This document shows, piece after piece, positions 62,617-64,000 of a stretch of DNA of 64,000 nucleotides. A program made the position numbers and the translations under genes. This DNA comes from Nocardia carnea NBRC 14403 (GTDB taxonomy: Bacteria; Actinomycetota; Actinomycetes; Mycobacteriales; Mycobacteriaceae): assembly GCF_000308515.1 (NCBI RefSeq), contig NZ_BAFV01000029.1, positions 161,256 to 225,255 of the forward strand, given 5' to 3'. How positions within the stretch are numbered: position 1 is the first letter of the stretch; each line of letters opens with the position of its first letter. The notes under the pieces are model-generated. The model was not told where the DNA came from and made no database searches. It was given only the letters and a program-made list of their open reading frames with translations.

Positions 62617-62844
62617 ATGAACGAACTGCGGTGCACCTACTGCGCCGGAACGGAACTGGAACCAGGTTTCCTGGAGGATCGCGGGCACGGAGCCGATGGG
62701 CATGTGCGCTGGGTTGCGGGCGCCCTGGAACGGGGAATTCTGGGCGGCGCCAAACGTATCGGCCGACCACGGCGCGCGGTCGACACCTACCGGTGCGTGC
62801 GCTGCGGTCACCTCGAGATGTTCGCCCGCCCGGAACACGAATAA
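62617..62844 (+). CDS. Small zinc-ribbon protein
   Basis: 75 residues. Two Cys pairs, CTYC near the start and CVRC near the end, form a zinc ribbon around a central segment (GHVRWVAGALERGILGGAKR). This type is known as a small conserved family (DUF6487-like) without known function. No strong ribosome binding site is seen; translation may be leaderless. Confidence 0.75.
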   Translation: MNELRCTYCAGTELEPGFLEDRGHGADGHVRWVAGALERGILGGAKRIGRPRRAVDTYRCVRCGHLEMFARPEHE

Positions 62845-63050
62845 CGGCCCGGCTCTACTGCTGAGACCACGAAAGCCACCGAGGCGGTACAGCCTTGGGT
62901 GCCGAGGTCGATCACCGCGACTAGGCCGTAGCTCGGGTTGTTGCAGGCCGCGACCGGAATACGGGTGACTCTCGTGGCCGGGGCCGCCGGGTTGACAGCG
63001 CGGAAGCCACGGACACCCCGGTAGCGGCATCCGGAGGAGACACCGAACCC
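62808..63050 (-). pseudogene. Possible remnant of a small secreted protein
   Basis: On the minus strand one frame has coding-like third-position GC and reads ATRVTRIPVAACNNPSYGLV then AVIDLGTQGCTASVAFVV, with two cysteines. Just upstream a second frame reads DAATGVSVASALST, which looks like the end of a signal peptide. Joining the two needs one frameshift near 63000. There is no clear start codon. The tail overlaps the zinc-ribbon gene by 37 bases. Weak call. Nothing else is recognised between 62845 and 63202. Confidence 0.3.
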
Positions 63051-63202
63051 GGTTCGAGGTATGGCGTCCGGGGCCGGGATGCACCAGGATGGACGGCGTC
63101 GGGGATGTATGGGCCGGGGGACAGGACCGGGGTTGTGAGAGTGGACGTCAGGCGAAACAGGGCTGTGCGCCGCGGGGCCGGGCACGGCGAGCGGGGAGTG
63201 CG

Positions 63203-64000
63203 GTGATCGCCGCCGGCTGGGACCGGTTCCGGCTGTTCAATATCGGTGATCTGCTGATCCACCGGGGCCGCTCCCTCATGTCGCTGATCGTCATGGCCGT
63301 ATCGGCGGCGCTGCTGGTCGCGGTGTTCAGTATCTCCGGTTCGGTCACCGGTTCGGTGGACAAACTCGTCGCCGGTCTCGGTGGCGATGCCCAGCTCGAG
63401 ATCAGCGGTATCACCGATGCCGGGTTCGGCCAGGACCTGCTGGGCGCGGTATCGGCGACCCCGGGAGTGCGGACGGCGGTGCCGATGCTGCGTGCGCAGA
63501 CCGGTGCCGACGCGGACCGGGCACTGCTGGTGGGCGCGGATGCCCGGATCGCCGAACTGGGCAGTTCGCTCACCGGATCGCTGGGCTCGGATGCCACGAA
63601 ACTGCTGACCGTGCCCAACGGCGTGCTGACCGGCGCCGCCATGGGATACCGGGAGGGCGAAACGTTTCCGCTCGGCTCCGGCACCGCGACCGTTGCGGGA
63701 ATACTCGACACCGACGGCGCCGGGCAACTCAACGGCGGGTACCTGATCGCCACCACCTTGGCGACCGCGCAGAAACTCACCGGCCGCACCGGGCAGCTCG
63801 ATTCCATCCAGATCATCGCCGAATCCGGCACCGATATCGAACGGCTGCGTACCGCCCTGACCGATACCGTCGCGGGCCGGGCGGTGGTGGCCGACCCGGG
63901 GCTGCGCGCCGCCCAGGCGGGCGGTGCGGTGATGATCATCCGCTATTCCACCCTGATGGCCGCGGCGGCCGCGCTGGTGGTCTCGGCCTTCCTGATCTAC
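63203..64000 (+). CDS. FtsX/MacB-like ABC transporter permease (3' end missing)
   Basis: The frame is open from GTG 63203 (GGGGAG just upstream) to the right edge, 266 codons. A first membrane helix (LMSLIVMAVSAALLVAVFSI) is followed by a long extracellular MacB-like periplasmic-core region (VDKLVAGLGGDAQLEISGIT, GVRTAVPMLRAQTGADADRA, FPLGSGTATVAGILDTDGAG). The second helix begins at the edge (LMAAAAALVVSAFLIY). Such permeases export lipids or drugs or act in mechanotransmission. The ATPase partner must lie to the right, since none is seen on the left. Confidence 0.88.
   Translation, partial: MIAAGWDRFRLFNIGDLLIHRGRSLMSLIVMAVSAALLVAVFSISGSVTGSVDKLVAGLGGDAQLEISGITDAGFGQDLLGAVSATPGVRTAVPMLRAQTGADADRALLVGADARIAELGSSLTGSLGSDATKLLTVPNGVLTGAAMGYREGETFPLGSGTATVAGILDTDGAGQLNGGYLIATTLATAQKLTGRTGQLDSIQIIAESGTDIERLRTALTDTVAGRAVVADPGLRAAQAGGAVMIIRYSTLMAAAAALVVSAFLIY

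Overview
The window is GC-rich actinobacterial DNA, most likely from a Nocardia-like member of the Mycobacteriales. It carries a FabG1-InhA pair of the mycolic-acid FAS-II system, an antigen 85-type mycolyltransferase homologue, two metal-dependent Fur/DtxR-type boxes, and long gene blocks in the same order as Mycobacterium tuberculosis Rv1841c-Rv1847 and Rv1473-Rv1496. That comparison comes from remembered gene order, not from an alignment.

Layout. Positions 1-6700: a cysteine synthase/rhodanese fusion (cut by the window edge) with a SufS-like desulfurase; a methyltransferase behind a Zur-type box; a decayed transporter tail; a HypX-like CO-forming protein; an MHYT membrane sensor; and a 33-residue peptide gene with its own promoter and terminator. 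Positions 6746-18100: a secreted LVIVD propeller, two CNNM/CBS transporters, GuaB1, a DEAD-box helicase, a BlaR1-like peptidase with BlaI, two IdeR-type promoters (one feeding a likely small iron-responsive RNA), and a PaaI thioesterase. Positions 18256-23300: an SDR, an ABC-F ATPase, a small HTH protein, a two-gene ATP-grasp (graspetide) RiPP locus, and a hotdog thioesterase.

Positions 23342-38478 are core genes: acnR and acn with a matching AcnR operator, an Rv1476-like membrane protein, moxR/DUF58/VWA, fabG1-inhA-hemH, an Rv1486c-like protein, a DUF3097 protein, and NfeD with an SPFH partner. Positions 38718-40980 are a graveyard of an exopolysaccharide locus: a GT2 fragment, an exosortase fragment and a BcsB-like gene with three frameshifts. 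Positions 41087-47294 hold a DedA/TVP38-type protein and the methylmalonyl-CoA mutase operon mutA-mutB-meaB.

Positions 47302-64000 are more mixed: amidohydrolase and nucleoside hydrolase, a second MHYT protein, a sirtuin, YjbQ, a Gfo/Idh oxidoreductase, a molybdopterin enzyme, a TetR/MpaB-oxygenase divergent pair with an operator, a D-aminoacylase-like enzyme, gnd1 (away from its usual place beside guaB1), the Ag85-like protein, a zinc ribbon, and an ABC permease cut by the right edge. No tRNA, rRNA, CRISPR array or intact insertion sequence was seen.

Most likely to repay follow-up: the graspetide locus with an unusually long putative precursor, the IdeR-controlled small RNA, the 33-residue peptide gene, and the Zur-boxed methyltransferase.
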